From the NCBI GenBank assembly GCA_000181795.3, contig CM012954.1:12901359-12961743 (forward strand): a stretch of 60,385 nt of DNA, read 5' to 3'. The notes beneath the pieces are model-generated. The model was given only the letters and a program-made list of their open reading frames with translations, was not told where the DNA came from and did not search any database. The position numbers and the translations under genes are program-made. This document shows positions 57,451-60,385 of this stretch, in pieces. The stretch's first letter is position 1. Every line of letters starts with the position of its first letter. The DNA is from Trichinella spiralis. Its lineage: Eukaryota; Nematoda; Enoplea; Trichinellida; Trichinellidae.

Positions 57451-58341
57451 CTGCAAATGCAAATGCTAAAATAATATTAATATAATTACAAGCAATATTG
57501 AAATCAGTTTACTCTGTACTTTCAAATGCTGTTCACTTTCAATTCTCTAGAATCTTCAAACAGCTGTCTTCTTCATTTTTTATAACCTTGCTGGTTCATG
57601 TTGATTAATGTGAATCCGTTCCAAAGTCTGAAAGTCTGCAATTGGAATGATCATTTACTAAAAACAGAAAGTCTTACTTATTTAATAGCAGCACCTAGAA
57701 AGAGTATTTAAACGTTAAAAATAGGAAAACTAATGTAAAAATGTAGTTACACGTTAGTTTCCATTCACCACATTTGTAATGTCATGCAAATTACATACAA
57801 ACAATTCAGGCAATACAATGTAAAATGTAACTTACCGCTTATACATTATTTATACATGATATTGAAGAGCGGAATTATAGTTGACCACGTGCCGACTGCT
57901 GACATGGAATTCAACTGAAGAATGTACTACTCCTAAATGGTGTGCAGTAATAAGTAAATAATGGAAATGACGAAGGTCATTACGTTTTTATTTGCACATC
58001 TCATATTATGCAAAATTTCATTAGAATGCAAACTGAATTTTCTAAAATAAGAGAAAATCGATTTTCAGAAACATTTATAAAACGGAATATATTAATCATT
58101 ACCAAACGAAATTTCATTCCGTTGTTATGTAAACACTTTTCTAAGCATAACATTTGCATTTCATCACCAATAAAGTTTACTTTACAACACCTTTATGGAA
58201 ATTTTTTCAGATCAATACATATAGCAATGCTTTTATGTACTTTACTATTTAAACAAGGAAAAAGAAGTTCTATTTAATGAATTCTCAAGAATACCTCACT
58301 AGAAAATAATTACAAAAATTATTTTGAAAACATTAATAAAT

Positions 58342-58890
58342 TACAATAATGTATGAAAGCAAACATACACTCAGTTGACAACAGAAAGATTTGCAAAATT
58401 TAGCCTAGCCAACATAGCAGACTCCTCTAAATACAACTGATGATATGGAAAAGTTTCCACACATGAGCGGGATGTCAATTATTCTTGGAACTATTCAGAG
58501 GGCAGTGATGGACACAGCACATTTGGTGGGTCAGGGCGGGGGGTGGGTGGAGAAAGGGAAAAGGCAGGAATGAGAATTTGTGATATGGAGTATGTGAAGG
58601 TTGTGCACGTGTACGAGGTGTAAATAATGTACGAAAGCAAACATACACTCAGTTGACAACAGAAAGATTGCAAAATTCAGCCTAGTCAACATAGAAGACC
58701 GCTCTCAGTACAACTGATGATATGGAGAAGCTTCCACGAATGAGCGTGATGCTAATTATTCTTGGATCTATTCAATGGGCAGTAATGGACACACTACATC
58801 TGGTGGGACAGGCGGGGGCAGGAAGGGAAAAGACAGGAAGAAGAATTTGTGATATGGAGTATGTGAAGGTTGTAAGAAAGTGAATCACTT
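58342..58890. repeat. Tandem duplication of a 278-bp block
   Basis: The block beginning with GTATGAAAGCAAACATACAC at 58351 recurs at 58629. Similarity runs the full length with scattered differences, through CAACTGATGATATGGA and GGAGTATGTGAAGGTTGT. A G-rich, purine-rich run lies near the end of each copy. Confidence 0.9.
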
Positions 58891-59004
58891 TCCATCATTC
58901 AACTTTCACGCATAGTAATAATGAGTTGCGCTGAACACATCAGTACTAACGGGCTACTGGGGAGATGAAGCTAATTTTTTCCAGATAGGAAAAAAGAATA
59001 TGCA

Positions 59005-59109
59005 GCGACATTATTAATGATGCAGTAGCATCAGCAGAATTTCTGGGTCTCAATTTCAACGATGTCAGAACTATAGAGAGGGCCGTTCTGACCATTAGAC
59101 TAGAAAAAG
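59005..59109 (+). CDS. Candidate exon, unidentified
   Basis: The open frame DIINDAVASAEFLGLNFNDV continues to TIRLEK and a GTAAGATTG donor. Helix-forming residues dominate. The 5' border is unclear because the nearest acceptor (TTTTTTCCAG) puts a stop in frame. Confidence 0.3.
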
Positions 59110-59616
59110 GTAAGATTGCTCTCTTGATCACATCTGCTATCCTGTTCAGATTTCTCATTAAAGATTTTAACAAATTCAATGGAGAATAAACGAAATATTT
59201 CATCAACTAGGTAATTAATAAAAGGAGGTCCGTTTTTTGGACGTTATTTAAATAGATGATTTAGTTAACTGAAAACGGATGCAATCAAACTTCTATTATA
59301 TTTGCCAAAACTTACCATGCTTGACGCAGAGCAAAGGCGAAGTGCATGAAAAAAAGTAAAAGCAACAAAAAACCAGCAAATATTTAAAACATCCTACCTG
59401 AAAGCTGTCATGTTGGTGATGAAGTATGAATCAAATTCAGAGATATGAAAGTTTTCCAAACGATGCATGCGGTCTGATGGCCTTTTCAGCCAACATTTAG
59501 AACGCATTGGCTGAGGGGAAGCACAGCAAGTCGGCTACTTACGCAGCTCAAATAATCAAAACGTCACTGGTCCGCCAATAATTATATAATAACCACTGAA
59601 AAATAAACACAGCTTT

Positions 59617-59689
59617 ATATAGCCAATTGCTTCCGGATTTGAATGGCACCAAATGCGTCAAGCATAATGCCGTAGGCAGGGTTCATCAT
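59617..59689 (-). CDS. Exon-like frame shared by both arms, right copy
   Basis: This is the counterpart of the 48187 frame. It starts with two Met codons (MMNPAYGIMLDAFGAIQIRK) and stops shortly after. About 13 of 19-20 aligned residues match the left copy. Confidence 0.4.
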
Positions 59690-59755
59690 CAAATTAACAT
59701 AAACATACTCTGTTCACCTGGAAATGCGTTAACTTCAGTGCCTTTCAGCGTTAAA

Positions 59756-60267
59756 TTAGCTATGCCATATATAAGTAGCACTAGATTCTATGCCAACAGT
59801 TGAACAAACACCCATTGGCCAACTATCGAAACCTTGCAGTAAATCTTCAATATCCAATACTTCATAGCTGACAACGTCTAGACAACAAAGATTGCTATAC
59901 ATAAATTGAGTAATCACATAATAAGGAATTTTGAAAACTGATCTGACACTGAAGAACAGGGGAAACTGAAAACATCGGAAACAGTAAAACAATAATAAGC
60001 ATCGGAAAAATTGCAACTAGATGGCAAAGTCAGGAAAAAAGGCATTTCATTTAGAAGAATTATTGAAGCGGATATCAGTGGACGAACACTACTGCAGGAA
60101 GAAAAATTTATGAATAGTTTAAACATAGGAGTGCATAAATTCATCACTCCGATAAATTCGTCATTCCCATAAGTTTTATAAAGACAATTAAGATTTTCAT
60201 CAGCAGATAAAAAAGCAGATTCAATGAAGAATTGTTCTTGATTAATTAGTTGCACTCTACAGCACAC
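59756..60267 (-). CDS. Overlapping exon-like frames at the right edge
   Basis: Two minus-strand open frames overlap. The upstream one includes NLNCLYKTYGNDEFIGVMNL and a Ser/Phe-rich continuation; the downstream one includes SYEVLDIEDLLQGFDSWPMG. A splice near the TTCTTCAG at about 59.95 kb could connect parts of both. The family is unknown, and the gene, if real, may extend past the window. Confidence 0.3.
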
Positions 60268-60385
60268 CTATATTGTAAAATATTTTATTCGTGTAATCGC
60301 GTTTATTGTTTACCTATGGAGGAAAGCACAATTCATTGAAAAGATGCGTTTTCATGTAAACATATTGCCATCCTGTTTTGTTCCT

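Larger units (their letters stand above)
48187..59689. repeat. Large diverged inverted duplication
   Basis: Blocks from 48.19 kb rightward reappear in order on the minus strand from 59.69 kb leftward. Paired anchors have nearly constant coordinate sums, so the axis lies near 53.9 kb. The anchors are 48187 with 59686, 49266 with 58513, 50882 with 57093, and the block near 50.1 kb with that near 57.88 kb. Each arm also holds two copies of a ~1-kb tandem unit (left starts near 49.84 and 50.88 kb). Similarity is patchy, from near-identity over about 26 nt to barely alignable. It could be a duplicated gene pair in head-to-head inversion, or an element with long inverted arms. Confidence 0.7.

Overview
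The window is animal nuclear DNA, AT-rich and full of simple repeats. Its multi-exon genes have short introns (many 50-60 nt) ending in TTTCAG or TTTTAG. That splice-site style, an OSM-9-type TRPV channel and a TPM-domain membrane protein of the MOLO-1 type together point to a nematode. A clade I species such as a Trichinella relative fits the base composition, but that is inference. No prokaryotic feature, CRISPR array or rRNA was seen.

Layout. 1-7.0 kb is mostly non-coding, with a few isolated GC-rich exon-like islands. 7.1-10.9 kb (minus) holds a secreted CUB-CUB-LDLa-trypsin protease and a small cysteine-rich secreted protein. 14.0-15.5 kb (plus) is a MOLO-1-like receptor-associated protein. 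15.9-17.6 kb (minus) is a tight MPDU1-TIMM29 pair that looks like an operon. 19.1-21.2 kb (plus) is a secreted lectin-like/EGF protein. 22.6-28.8 kb (plus) is a complete srGAP. 29.5-30.6 kb (minus) is part of an unidentified protein, and 31.2-36.9 kb (minus) is an AHCYL/IRBIT-like protein. 38.9-45.1 kb (minus) is an OSM-9/TRPV channel.

From about 48 kb to the right edge I recognise no gene family. The region is organised as a large, diverged inverted duplication centred near 53.9 kb. Each arm carries two related ~1-kb tandem units. A ~220-bp minisatellite sits at the centre, a ~206-bp tandem array lies beside it, and a 278-bp duplication lies in the right arm. Many short exon-like open stretches with good splice sites lie inside, and one short reading frame is conserved between the arms. 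This is the most likely place for an undescribed gene family or element.

The recognised genes are separate functions rather than one pathway: neuronal membrane signalling (OSM-9, MOLO-1-like), actin/membrane shaping (srGAP), calcium/IP3-linked regulation (AHCYL), dolichol-linked glycosylation (MPDU1), mitochondrial import (TIMM29) and secreted proteins. All exon models below were built by eye from splice sites, reading phase and remembered family sequences.
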